Of a stretch of DNA of 42,910 nucleotides, positions 32,867-40,744 are shown one piece after another. The position numbers were made by a program, and so were the translations under genes. Source of the DNA: Pseudomonadota bacterium (GTDB taxonomy: Bacteria > Pseudomonadota > Gammaproteobacteria > Burkholderiales > Thiobacillaceae); NCBI GenBank assembly GCA_030690985.1, contig JAUYFG010000070.1, positions 1 through 42,910 of the forward strand, written 5' to 3'. The notes under the pieces are model-generated. The model made no database searches. It saw only the letters and a program-made list of their open reading frames with translations, and was not told where the DNA came from. How positions within the stretch are numbered: position 1 is the first letter of the stretch; every line of letters starts with the position of its first letter.

Positions 32867-34684
32867 TTGCGCACACTCAGCCGCTTACCCCCGCTGGCAC
32901 TCACCCTGGCCCTGCTGTTCGGCAGCCTCGCCGCCGACCTCGCGCGGGCCAGCGACGGCAAACCGTCATTGATTGCCTGGCGCGCTTGGGACGAGGCCCA
33001 GTTCGAGCAGGCGCGGCGCGAGCACAAGCTGATCTTGCTCGACCTGGAAGCGGTGTGGTGCCACTGGTGCCATGTCATGGATCAGGTCACCTACAACGAC
33101 CCGGCCGTCGCCGCCAAGGTGGCGCGCGACTTTCTGCCGGTGAAGGTGGATCACGACGCCCGCCCGGATCTGGCCGAGCGCTATCGCGACTATGGCTGGC
33201 CCGCCACCATCATCCTGGACGCCGACGGCCGCGATATCGTCAAACGCGCCGGCTACATCGAACCCGCCGCCATGGCGCGCCTGCTCCAGGCCGTCGTGGA
33301 CGATCCCAGCCCGGAGCAAGACGCCGCGCGCCCGGCGCAGGGGTTTTCGCTGTCCGCCCAACTCGATGCCGCTACCCGCGCGGAACTGGAGCGCCGTTTC
33401 ATCGCCAGCCACGACAAGCGCCTGGGTGGCCTTCGCGGCGCGATGAAGCTGGTCGACCGCGATACCGTCGAATACGCCCTGCTGCGTGCGCGCCAGGGCG
33501 ATGCCGGCGCCGCCCGCATCGCGCGGCAAGACCTGGATGCCGGGCTGAAGCTGATCGACCCGGCCTGGGGCGGGGTCTACCAGTATTCCACGCATGGCGA
33601 TTGGAGCCATCCGCATTACGAGAAGCTCGCCGCCCAGCAAGCCGCCTATTTACGCCTGTACGCGCTGGCTTACCGCGTCACCGGCGAAGCGCGCCACCTG
33701 AAAGCCGCCCAGGCCATCCGGCGCTATGTGCAAAGCTTCCTGACCAGCCCGGAAGGCCTGATCTACACCAGCCAGGACGCCGACCTGAAGCCGGGTGAAA
33801 AGGCCCATGCCTACTTCCGCCTCAAGGCTCCGGCGCGTCGCGCCCTCGGCATTCCGCGCGTGGATCGCCACGTTTATGCGCGGGAAAACGGCCTCATGAT
33901 CGCCGCCTATGCCATGTTGTACTCGGCTACCGGCGACCAGGCGGTTCTGGACGACGCCCTCGCCATCGCTCAGGGCATGAACGTGGGCCGCGCCCTGGCG
34001 GAAGGCGGTTTTCGCCACGATCGACGCGATTCGGCCGGTCCCTACCTGTCCGACACCCTGGCGATGGGCCAGGGCTTCCTCGCCCTGTTCGAGGTCACCG
34101 GCCAACGCGAATGGCTGCGCCGGGCCAAGGCGGCGGCGGAGTTCATCGACAGCCGCTTCCGCGCCGCCGCGCAGCCCGGTTATGCGAGTGCCGCGCGCAG
34201 CGGACGCCTGGCGCCCGGCATCAGCATCGACGAGAACCTTGCCGTCGCCCGCTTCTTCAATCTGCTGGCCCGCTATGGCGGCCGCGAAGTCGACCGGGCG
34301 CGCGCCGAGCACGCCATGAAATACCTGGCCACCCCGGCCATCGCCCGCGCGCGCATCACCGAAGCCGGCGTGTTGCAGCTCGACTGGGAACTGGCCAACG
34401 ATCCCGTCCACCTCACCGTGGTCGGCGCTCGTGACGACACCCGCGCCCAGGCGCTGCACCGCGCCGCTTTGGCCTACCCGGCGGTCTACCGCCGCATCGA
34501 CTGGTGGGATCCGCGCGAAGGCCCGATGGACAATCCGGACGTGCGCTATCCCGATCTGGGCAAACCTGCCGCCTTCGTCTGTGGTGCGGGCCGCTGTTCC
34601 CTGCCGGCTTACTCGGCGGAGAGTCTGGTCCAGTTGGCGGATGCACTGGGGCAGCAAGATGGCGGGGTGGAACGGCTGCAATGA
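32867..34684 (+). CDS. Exported thioredoxin-domain (DUF255/YyaL-like) protein
   Basis: This 605-aa protein starts at TTG 32867 with AGGA six bases upstream, giving a signal peptide (LPPLALTLALLFGSLAADLARA). The thioredoxin-like domain has a CHWC motif at residues 65-68 (EAVWCHWCHV). The rest is an alpha/alpha-barrel of the YyaL/SSP411 kind, with blocks YTSQDADLKPGEKAHAYF and VYARENGLMIAAYAML. In this family the CxxC-type site is conserved, but the reaction is unsettled. The signal peptide places it in the periplasm. It is 8 bp after the HupE-like gene, the last of this operon. Confidence 0.85.
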   Translation: MRTLSRLPPLALTLALLFGSLAADLARASDGKPSLIAWRAWDEAQFEQARREHKLILLDLEAVWCHWCHVMDQVTYNDPAVAAKVARDFLPVKVDHDARPDLAERYRDYGWPATIILDADGRDIVKRAGYIEPAAMARLLQAVVDDPSPEQDAARPAQGFSLSAQLDAATRAELERRFIASHDKRLGGLRGAMKLVDRDTVEYALLRARQGDAGAARIARQDLDAGLKLIDPAWGGVYQYSTHGDWSHPHYEKLAAQQAAYLRLYALAYRVTGEARHLKAAQAIRRYVQSFLTSPEGLIYTSQDADLKPGEKAHAYFRLKAPARRALGIPRVDRHVYARENGLMIAAYAMLYSATGDQAVLDDALAIAQGMNVGRALAEGGFRHDRRDSAGPYLSDTLAMGQGFLALFEVTGQREWLRRAKAAAEFIDSRFRAAAQPGYASAARSGRLAPGISIDENLAVARFFNLLARYGGREVDRARAEHAMKYLATPAIARARITEAGVLQLDWELANDPVHLTVVGARDDTRAQALHRAALAYPAVYRRIDWWDPREGPMDNPDVRYPDLGKPAAFVCGAGRCSLPAYSAESLVQLADALGQQDGGVERLQ

Positions 34685-34741
34685 GCGTGGCCTCCCGGGC
34701 AAAACACCCCCTAACCTCCTGCATCCCGCAGTGGCCGTATC

Positions 34742-34765
34742 GTAGGAGCCGGCTTGCCCGCGATA
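34742..34765 (+). repeat. Single REP (GTAGGAGCCGGCTTGCCCGCGAT)
   Basis: A GTAG head is followed by the stem GCCGGC-TT-GCCCGC, related to the GTGGGAGCGGGC pair at 35767-35843. A short GAGCAGCGATTGG stretch follows. The 178-bp gap between the thioredoxin-domain gene and the SSB-like gene otherwise shows nothing but the latter's ribosome binding site. Confidence 0.75.
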
Positions 34766-34862
34766 GTCGCCTCCAAGGGTCAAGGCCGAGCAGCGATTGG
34801 CGCTCGCCATTAAGATGGCAACCCGAAGCGCTTCGCACACCCCACCACCAGGAGGAAACCGC

Positions 34863-35513
34863 ATGACTACCTACACCCGCGACGACCAGCTCGCCGTCCA
34901 GCCTGAAACCAACTTCGGAGGCCGCATCGAAACCTCCGGCGCCTACATCGGTCGCCTCACCCTGGCCAAGGAACGCACCGCCAAGACCGGCACCCAGGGT
35001 ATCGAATTCAACTTCGAGGCGGATGACGGGCGGGTGGCGCGCTACCTGACGCTCTGGGTCGCCCGCGCCAACGGCGAGAAGATCGAATACCCCTACAGCC
35101 TGCTCTCGGCGCTGATGGCCTGTCTGGACGTGAAAAACATCGAATCCACCCCGGAAACCATCGATGAATGGAACACCGCCAGCGGCATGATGGCGCCGAC
35201 CGAAGCGCAGACCTTCCCGGCACTGATGAACAAGCCCATCGGCATCCTGTTGCAGCGCGAGGAGCGCGAGTGGGAAGGCAAGACCTACGTCAGCATGAAG
35301 ATCGTCCAGTTCTTCGACCCGCGCGACCGCAGCACCCCCGCCGAAATCATGTCCGGCAAACGCTCGGGGCAGGCACTGGAAAAGATGGTCACCAACCTGC
35401 GCGAAACCGTGGTCCGCGCCGACGCCCCTCCCGCCGGTGCCGCCCCGGCCGGCGCCAGTTCCACCAGTTCCACCGGCTTCTCCGAGATCGACGACGACGA
35501 CGTGCCGTTCTAG
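34863..35513 (+). CDS. Phage-like single-strand DNA-binding-type protein with SSB-like acidic tail
   Basis: This 216-aa protein starts at ATG 34863 behind a perfect AGGAGG. The body (GRIETSGAYIGRLTLAKE, GTQGIEFNFEADDGR, ARYLTLWVARANGE and MNKPIGILLQREE) resembles proteins I recall from phage recombination and replication modules. The C-terminus is low-complexity Ala/Ser/Thr and ends EIDDDDVPF, very like the DDDIPF tail by which SSB recruits partners. Neighbours are not phage genes. ssDNA binding is inferred, not shown. Confidence 0.7.
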   Translation: MTTYTRDDQLAVQPETNFGGRIETSGAYIGRLTLAKERTAKTGTQGIEFNFEADDGRVARYLTLWVARANGEKIEYPYSLLSALMACLDVKNIESTPETIDEWNTASGMMAPTEAQTFPALMNKPIGILLQREEREWEGKTYVSMKIVQFFDPRDRSTPAEIMSGKRSGQALEKMVTNLRETVVRADAPPAGAAPAGASSTSSTGFSEIDDDDVPF

Positions 35514-35674
35514 CAGCCTGTCGGACTTTGGAATCGTCGGCTGCAAAACGACCGCGACGGCCCGGTTTTTGTCTGTTTCTTGGGCAATAGTTCGGCTATT
35601 CCCCGGCGAAACAGTCAAAAACCGACCTCGCCGGGGCCGTTTTTCGCCATCGACGACCAAAGCCCGACAGGCTG
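35514..35674. repeat. MITE-like element with about 67-bp inverted ends
   Basis: CAGCCTGTCGGACTTTGG at the left and its complement CCAAAGCCCGACAGGCTG at the right are the tips of imperfect inverted repeats of about 67 bp. These contain CGGTTTTTG-N-CTGTTTC. A central loop of about 28 bp joins them. A partial copy of one tip follows at 35681-35703. It begins one base after the stop codon of the SSB-like gene and has no coding capacity. Confidence 0.8.
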
Positions 35675-35726
35675 CCAGCGGCCTGTCGGACTTTGGTCGT
35701 CGCCAGGTAACGGCTCGATAACTGGA

Positions 35727-35868
35727 CATGGCTCTTTTTGAGTCGCCCCGCAAGATGAAACCCGTCGTGGGAGCGGGCTTGCCCGCGATTTTCGGCCTCG
35801 GCGTGGGTACGAACGCCTCAATCGCGGGCAAGCCTGCTCCCACGGGCGGTTTCACAGTGACTCATGGC
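35727..35868. repeat. REP pair (GTGGGAGCGGGCTTGCCCGCGAT) within an outer module
   Basis: GTGGGAGCGGGC...GCGATT (from 35767) and AATCGCGGGCAAGCCTGCTCCCAC (to 35843) form the palindrome. Outside it, 35727-35761 repeats the module of 14158-14192. GTTTCACAGTGACTCAT on the right pairs with GAGTC...ATGAAAC on the left. Confidence 0.85.
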
Positions 35869-35885
35869 GGCACAGTCGCTGGCCC

Positions 35886-35925
35886 GTAGCTTGGGTCAGG
35901 CGCGTTGCGTCGTAACCCAAGCTAC
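35886..35925. repeat. GTAGCTTGGGT...ACCCAAGCTAC palindrome
   Basis: An 11-bp perfect stem with GTAG head and CTAC end encloses CAGGCGCGTTGCGTCGTA. It is a REP-like unit of another stem family, three bases before the tail module at 35928. Confidence 0.8.
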
Positions 35926-35927
35926 GC

Positions 35928-35968
35928 CACTACCCGTAGTGGGTGTCCGCGACAACCGGATAAGCACG
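35928..35968 (+). repeat. Tail module CACTACCCGTAGTGGG...GACAACCGGATAAGCACG
   Basis: A small palindrome CACTACCCGTAGTG is followed after 9 nt by GACAACCGGATAAGCACG. The same module follows REP pairs at 40512-40555 and 42868-42910, and an inverted copy starts at 42727. It seems to be a repeat family associated with REPs. Confidence 0.8.
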
Positions 35969-36065
35969 ATTGCTTGTTTCGCGCTAAAGATTTCCCGCGT
36001 CGCGCCGATGAAGGCGCCATCACTACGCGCAGTGTCCTATCAACAGGAACAACGGAGATTCCCGC

Positions 36066-36635
36066 ATGGAAGAGAACAGCAGCTTCACGGTTCCCCCCTC
36101 TACCGCCGCGCGCCCTGACCTCGACTGGAGCCAGGTGCGCGAGACCATCATGATGCTCAACCTGGCGGTGGCTCAGATCGAGATGGCGCTGAAGGAATCG
36201 AGTGGTTCGGTCGACGTACTGACCAATTCCTTTACCGACATCTACGGCAATCTCATGGCGCTGGTGCAGGAGGCCAAGTTGCTACCGGATTCGCCGGTGA
36301 AACAGACCATCGAGGAAAGCGGCGCCACCGCCTCCGGGCAGATGCAGCATGTCATCGTCGCTTTCCAGTTCTATGACCGCCTCTCGCAGCGGCTTTCTCA
36401 TGTCTGCCGCAGCCTCGACGACCTCACCGGCATCGTCAACGAACCCGCCCGGCTCTATAACCCGGGCGCCTGGCATGCGTTGCAACAGAAGATCCGCTCC
36501 AAGTACACGATGGAAGACGAGAAATTGATGTTCGATACGCTGCTTGAGACCGGCGATGTACAGGCCGCGCTGGACATGTTTGTTTCCACCAAACAACACG
36601 AGGCCGGCGATTCGTCGGATATCGAGCTGTTCTGA
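36066..36635 (+). CDS. CheZ-like protein with D-x-x-x-Q motif
   Basis: I recognise no named family, but the helical 189-aa protein has FQFYDRLSQRLSHV at residues 100-113. There Asp104 and Gln108 reproduce the catalytic D-x-x-x-Q of the CheZ phosphatase (Asp143 and Gln147 in E. coli). The C-terminus ends DIELF, recalling the CheY-binding tail of CheZ. A long N-terminal helix pair (ETIMMLNLAVAQIEMALKES) fits a CheZ-type bundle. A REC-domain response regulator lies 385 bp away on the other strand. GGAGATTCCCGC precedes the ATG. Phosphatase activity is inference. Confidence 0.75.
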   Translation: MEENSSFTVPPSTAARPDLDWSQVRETIMMLNLAVAQIEMALKESSGSVDVLTNSFTDIYGNLMALVQEAKLLPDSPVKQTIEESGATASGQMQHVIVAFQFYDRLSQRLSHVCRSLDDLTGIVNEPARLYNPGAWHALQQKIRSKYTMEDEKLMFDTLLETGDVQAALDMFVSTKQHEAGDSSDIELF

Positions 36636-36670
36636 GCGGCGTTGAAGTCGCTTGGCGCCATGAGCGGTAA

Positions 36671-36745
36671 GTAGGGCGGAAAAGCGCAGCGCCTTCCGCC
36701 ATTCATTGCACATTCGGCGGAAGGCGCGAAGAAGCCGCTGGCCCG
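36671..36745. repeat. REP pair (GTAGGGCGGAAAAGCGCAGCG family), degenerate right half
   Basis: The left unit GTAGGGCGGAAAAGCGCAGCG followed by CCTTCCGCC is complete. The right half GGCGGAAGGCGCGAAGAAGCC lacks the closing CTAC. Relatives are at 16326 and 24508. Confidence 0.75.
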
Positions 36746-36769
36746 ATCCACCGCTCCGCCGAGTGCGAC

Positions 36770-36842
36770 GCGTTATCCACCGCCGCCCGCCCTCCCGCCG
36801 GCGTGAGAGGCGCGCTCCCGGCCGGGCGGCCGTGGATAACGC
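36770..36842. repeat. Palindrome with GCGTTATCCAC ends
   Basis: GCGTTATCCACCGCCGCCCG and CGGGCGGCCGTGGATAACGC form a stem of about 20 bp with one mismatch, enclosing about 33 bp. TTATCCAC resembles the DnaA-box core (TTATCCACA), occurring once on each strand. No other origin feature (AT-rich unwinding region, further boxes) is visible, so I list it only as a palindrome. Confidence 0.6.
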
Positions 36843-37019
36843 TGCGCCTCACCCCGATCCGGCCGCATCCGCCTTGAAAAAATAGACCCGCTCTTCCTTG
36901 CTTATCTGGAGGAGTTCATATACGCCCTACGGCACTGCGGGAGACGGATGCGCTGTTCGCCCATCCTCGATGGTTTGAACACGCAATGGCCGCATGGCCT
37001 GCTCCCACGTCGCGGTTGC

Positions 37020-39146
37020 TCAGTGCGCTTGCAGCAGCCCCGTGGCGTCGCGCGCGGTGACCGGGCGGCTGAACAGATAGCCCTGGTAGGCATCGCAGCC
37101 GATCGATTTCAGGTAATCGAGCTGGGCGCTGGTTTCCACGCCTTCGGCCACCACGTTCAGGTGCAGCCCTTTGGCCATGGCGGTGATGCCCGCGACGATG
37201 GTGCTGCCGCTGCTGGGGGCGGCCAGGTCATGAATGAAGCTGCGGTCGATCTTGAGGGTGTGCACCGGTAGTTTCCTGAGATAGGAGAGGGAGGAATAGC
37301 CGGTGCCGAAGTCGTCTATGGAAATTTCCACGCCTTGATCGGCGAGCCGGCGCAGCTTTTCGATGGCGCCGTCCATGTCGCGCATCAGCGTGCTTTCGGT
37401 GATTTCGATCTCGATGCCTTGTCCATCGATGCCGTTGTCTTTCAGTGACTGGATGAACTTGTCGACGAAATGCGGGTGCTCGATCTGGCGCGCCGAAAGA
37501 TTGACGCCCAGGGAAATGGGTTCCAGTCCCGTGGCACGCCAGGCTTTGGCCTGTTTGCAGGCGACATCCAGCACCCATTCGCTGATCGGCGCGATGAGCC
37601 CGCATTCCTCGGCGATGGGGATGAAATCGTTGGGCGCGACCAGGCCGCGTTCCGGATGATGCCAGCGTATCAGTGCTTCCATGCCGCGTATGCGCTGGCT
37701 CTGGATGTCCACCTGCGGCTGGTAATACATCTCGAATTCGCCGCGCGTGAGGGCGTGGCGCATGTCGTTTTCCACCGCCAGCCGGCCGCTAAGCGAGTGC
37801 TGCAGGTCATGGGTAAAAAAGCGGAAGTCGTTCCGACCGTGATCCTTGGCGTGGTACATGGCCAGATCGGCGTGCTTGATCAGTATTTCCCGGGTTTCGC
37901 CATCGTCGGGAAAGAGGGCAATGCCGATGCTCATGCCGGAGTAGATTTCCATGCCGTCGATGTGGAAGGGCTGTTTGAGCGAGGTGATGACCTTCTCGGC
38001 GATGAGGGTGGCATTGTCCCGCGTGTGTATGTTCGGCAACAGCAACATGAATTCGTCGCCGCCGATGCGCGCCAGGGTGTCGCCTTCACGCAGGCTGCCG
38101 CGCAGGCGCTGCGCCATGGCTTGCAACAGACCGTCGCCGACCAGATGGCCGTGAGTATCGTTCACCACTTTGAAGCGATCCATATCCAGAAACATGACCG
38201 CCAGCGCCTGCGTCTGGCGGCGTGCCTGGGTGATGGCCTGGCCCAGGCGGTCGTTGAACAGGGTGCGGTTGGGCAGGCCGGTGAGCAGGTCGTGATAGGC
38301 CTGGAAGGTGACGGTCGCTTCGGCCTGTTTGCGTGCGCTGATGTCGCGCGCGACGCCGTAGGTGCCGAGGAATTCGCCGGTGCCATCGGCGAGCGGGCGA
38401 TACATCCCGGTGGCGGAGACTTCCACTGTCACGGTCGCTTCACCGCCGTTTTTGCCGGGGGCCTTGTTGAGGCGTAGTTCGACATTGCGTGTGGAGCGAT
38501 CACCGGTGCGACGTTCATTGAGGTGATAGCGCGCATTGTCCAGCTCTTCACGCGGAACAAGGGCTTCGTAGCTATGCCCCACCAGGTCTTCCGGGCGATA
38601 GCCAAGAACGCGGCTGATGCTCTCGTTCAGAAAGGTGAAGTGGCCGTTGTCGTCCAGGGTGTAGATCACATCCGGCGAGGTGTTGATCAGCAGGCGATGC
38701 CACTGCTCGGATTGGTCGATCTGTTGCAGCATGCGTCGGTTGTCCCGCTCCAGTTGCACTTTGTGGGCGGCATTGCTTACGGTTTTTATCAACTCTTCCG
38801 GTTCACAGGGCTTGCGCAAATAGTCGTAAGCGCCCAGCCGGATGCAATGAATCACGGTATCGACTCTGCTGTCGCCGCTCATGACGATGACGCGGCTGTC
38901 CGGATACTGTTCGCGCAGATGCGCCAACAGTTCGTGGCCGCTGCTGTCGGGCAGGCGGAGATCGAGCAGGATCAGGTCGTAATTGCTCCGCGCCAGCTGC
39001 GCCAGTGCCTGCGCGCCGGTCAGGGCGGTGGTGATCTTCTGGATGTGCGGGGTCAGCAGCAGGCGTGTGCTTTCCAGGTAGCGCGGCCCATCTTCGACAA
39101 TGAGAAGGCGGACGGCAGCGGCAGTGGTTTTGGCATCGGATGACAT
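37020..39146 (-). CDS. Response regulator with REC-PAS-GGDEF-EAL domains
   Basis: This 708-aa protein has a receiver domain (about 12-128; phospho-acceptor Asp62 in LILLDLRLPD, conserved Lys in YLRKPCEP), a PAS domain (about 150-275), GGDEF (intact at 362-366) and EAL (motif at 490-492, with IDDFGTGYSSLSYL later). Both catalytic domains look active, so phosphorylation by the adjacent kinase probably sets c-di-GMP level. There are no membrane segments. It lies 46 bp downstream of the histidine kinase gene on the same strand. Confidence 0.94.
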   Translation of the reverse strand: MSSDAKTTAAAVRLLIVEDGPRYLESTRLLLTPHIQKITTALTGAQALAQLARSNYDLILLDLRLPDSSGHELLAHLREQYPDSRVIVMSGDSRVDTVIHCIRLGAYDYLRKPCEPEELIKTVSNAAHKVQLERDNRRMLQQIDQSEQWHRLLINTSPDVIYTLDDNGHFTFLNESISRVLGYRPEDLVGHSYEALVPREELDNARYHLNERRTGDRSTRNVELRLNKAPGKNGGEATVTVEVSATGMYRPLADGTGEFLGTYGVARDISARKQAEATVTFQAYHDLLTGLPNRTLFNDRLGQAITQARRQTQALAVMFLDMDRFKVVNDTHGHLVGDGLLQAMAQRLRGSLREGDTLARIGGDEFMLLLPNIHTRDNATLIAEKVITSLKQPFHIDGMEIYSGMSIGIALFPDDGETREILIKHADLAMYHAKDHGRNDFRFFTHDLQHSLSGRLAVENDMRHALTRGEFEMYYQPQVDIQSQRIRGMEALIRWHHPERGLVAPNDFIPIAEECGLIAPISEWVLDVACKQAKAWRATGLEPISLGVNLSARQIEHPHFVDKFIQSLKDNGIDGQGIEIEITESTLMRDMDGAIEKLRRLADQGVEISIDDFGTGYSSLSYLRKLPVHTLKIDRSFIHDLAAPSSGSTIVAGITAMAKGLHLNVVAEGVETSAQLDYLKSIGCDAYQGYLFSRPVTARDATGLLQAH

Positions 39147-39192
39147 CGGCAGCCCGGGAAATTATGGGAGGAGGGTGCCCTATGGCTTCTGG

Positions 39193-40338
39193 CTATCCCA
39201 AAGGGAATAGTAGCCGGAAGGTGGTGCCGGATGAGCCGGTTTTGAAAGAAACGATACCGTTCAGGTCTTCCGTAAGCGTTCTTACTATGTTCAACCCAAG
39301 ACCCGAGTGGCCATCCCCCTTCCGGGTTTTCACGGGATCGAACAAGTGCGCGGCCAATTCCGGATGGATGCCGGGGCCGGAGTCGCTTATTTGCAGTTCG
39401 ATGAATCGCTCGTGTTTGTGGTTGGTGATCTGAGTGATTTCAAAACGTACTTCACCGTCGTCGGGGCTGGCTTCCAGCGCGTTGAACAGCAGGTTGAGCA
39501 GGATTTGCTTGAGTTTGTCGCGATTGCAGATGAGCCGTGGCAGTTTCGCGCTCGGTATGTTGATTACCTGGATGCCACGCGGTTGCCAGGTGGGCGCGGT
39601 GACTTTGAGCAGATCGTCCAGCAGCAGGCGGATATCGGTTTCTTCCGAGAGTTCGGCCAGGCTGTCATCGCCGTGGGCGAGGGCGCGCACGATGCGCACG
39701 ATGCGGTCGAGTTCCTCCTGGATGATGCGCAGCTCGTCCGCGATGGGGGGCGCGTCGCCCAGCTTGGTTTTGAGGATGGCCAGATAGTTTTTGATGGTGC
39801 CCAGGGGATTGTTGATTTCATGAGCGGCACGGCGGACACGGCCTCCCAGGTAGGGGTCGTAGTCTTCCGGCTTCGGCTTCCCGGGCTGGCTGCCGCGCCA
39901 CGGCGCTTCGCCCGGATGGATATAGCGCTCCGCGTGCGCGGCGATGTCGGCCAGGGCCGCGCGGTCGCCGCAAACCAGCAGGACACCGCGCGCGGTCCCT
40001 TCGCCCACGGGGATGGCGGCCACACCGTCCGCGCCGGCCTGGCGCGCCAGTTGGACGTCCAGCAGGGAAGCATCGCCGTCTTTGTCGGTGTAAACCACCA
40101 CGGGTATGCGCGTGAACAGCGCGCGCACGGCGGCGGTATTGCTGCCTTCCACGCGGATCGAGAGGGTGGCGGCCGGCCGCTCTCCCAGGGCTTGCGGCTC
40201 AAGCATGCTGGTGCGTTTGTCCAGGCGCAGATAGATCGGGTCGCGTAACCCTTTTTGCCCCGCCAGCAGACGGGCCGCCGCCAGCACAGGTTCACTGGTT
40301 CGTTCGTGCATACCGGGTTCCATTGTTTTCTGCGGCAT
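39193..40338 (-). CDS. Sensor histidine kinase partner of the REC-GGDEF-EAL regulator
   Basis: About 381 aa from ATG 40338 (MPQKTMEPG); ATG 40311 (MHERTSEP) is an alternative, and neither has a good ribosome binding site. The H-box is RRAAHEINNPLGTIKNYL (His173). N, G1 and G2 boxes are NLLFNALEAS, ISDSGPGIHPE and GHSGLGLNIVRTL. The first 130 residues look like part of a GAF-type sensor, with no transmembrane helix. The start region is duplicated upstream next to a REP, and the N-terminus may be shortened. It probably phosphorylates the response regulator gene that follows. Confidence 0.88.
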   Translation of the reverse strand: MPQKTMEPGMHERTSEPVLAAARLLAGQKGLRDPIYLRLDKRTSMLEPQALGERPAATLSIRVEGSNTAAVRALFTRIPVVVYTDKDGDASLLDVQLARQAGADGVAAIPVGEGTARGVLLVCGDRAALADIAAHAERYIHPGEAPWRGSQPGKPKPEDYDPYLGGRVRRAAHEINNPLGTIKNYLAILKTKLGDAPPIADELRIIQEELDRIVRIVRALAHGDDSLAELSEETDIRLLLDDLLKVTAPTWQPRGIQVINIPSAKLPRLICNRDKLKQILLNLLFNALEASPDDGEVRFEITQITNHKHERFIELQISDSGPGIHPELAAHLFDPVKTRKGDGHSGLGLNIVRTLTEDLNGIVSFKTGSSGTTFRLLFPLG

Positions 40339-40426
40339 TGCCCTAAGCGATTCATCATCTGATGGTCCGGCAAGGATAACGTATCGCTGTGGGTGGGGCG
40401 CGTTACCTGTGTCCCACGCGCCGGAG
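40297..40426. repeat. 130-bp direct repeat, copy 1 (start of kinase gene)
   Basis: It is identical to 40554-40683 at 124 of 130 positions; all six differences are transitions. This copy contains the kinase start codon and its upstream region. Between the copies lie a REP pair and a tail module. Confidence 0.93.
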
Positions 40427-40430
40427 GGCC

Positions 40431-40511
40431 GTAGGATGGGGTGCGCGCAGCGAACCGCATCAACCACGGTTGCGCTAGCTGTGGCGGTTCGCGGCGCTCA
40501 CCACATCCTAC
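40431..40511. repeat. REP pair (GTAGGATGGGGTGCGCGCAGCG family) between the 130-bp repeats
   Basis: GTAGGATG...GCGCAGCGAACCGCATCAA faces ...GGCGGTTCGCGGCGCTCACCACATCCTAC. It belongs to the same family as 14200-14376 and 20185-20257. It starts four bases after copy 1 of the direct repeat. Confidence 0.87.
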
Positions 40512-40555
40512 TGGGCTACCGGTAGTCGCTGTCTGTGACAACCGGATCAGCACGG
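40512..40555 (+). repeat. Tail module CTACCGGTAG...GACAACCGGATCAGCACGG
   Basis: It is adjacent to the REP pair and matches 35928-35968 and 42868-42910. It ends where copy 2 of the 130-bp repeat begins, so REP plus tail appear to be the inserted unit. Confidence 0.8.
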
Positions 40556-40683
40556 TTCGTTCGTGCATACCGGGCCCCATTGTTTTCTGCGGCATTGCCC
40601 TAAGCGATTCATTATCTGATGGTCCGGCAAGGATGACGTATCGCCGTGGGTGGGGCGCGTTACCTGTGTCCCATGCGCCGGAG
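40554..40683. repeat. 130-bp direct repeat, copy 2
   Basis: This second copy repeats the kinase start region, including an ATG context reading MPQKTMGPGMHERT on the minus strand. The frame then runs into the tail module and REP, so it cannot give a full kinase. It may still carry the original promoter. Confidence 0.93.
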
Positions 40684-40744
40684 CCGGCGGGAGTTCAGCT
40701 AGAGGTGAGAGGCGGTTGCCATGCGTAGTGGCTACGCGACCACC

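Larger units (their letters stand above)
36636..37019. other. Intergenic repeats between convergent genes
   Basis: No gene is supported in 384 bp between the CheZ-like gene and the response regulator. It contains a degenerate REP pair (36671-36745), a large palindrome (36770-36842) and a stretch with GGCCTGCTCCCACG near 37000 that matches half of the GTGGGAGC REP family. No clear Rho-independent terminator is seen. Confidence 0.6.

Noticed and set aside
36770-36842. Replication origin suggested by TTATCCAC on both strands
   Set aside because: Only two box-like cores, both part of one palindrome, with no AT-rich unwinding element, dnaA or dnaN nearby.
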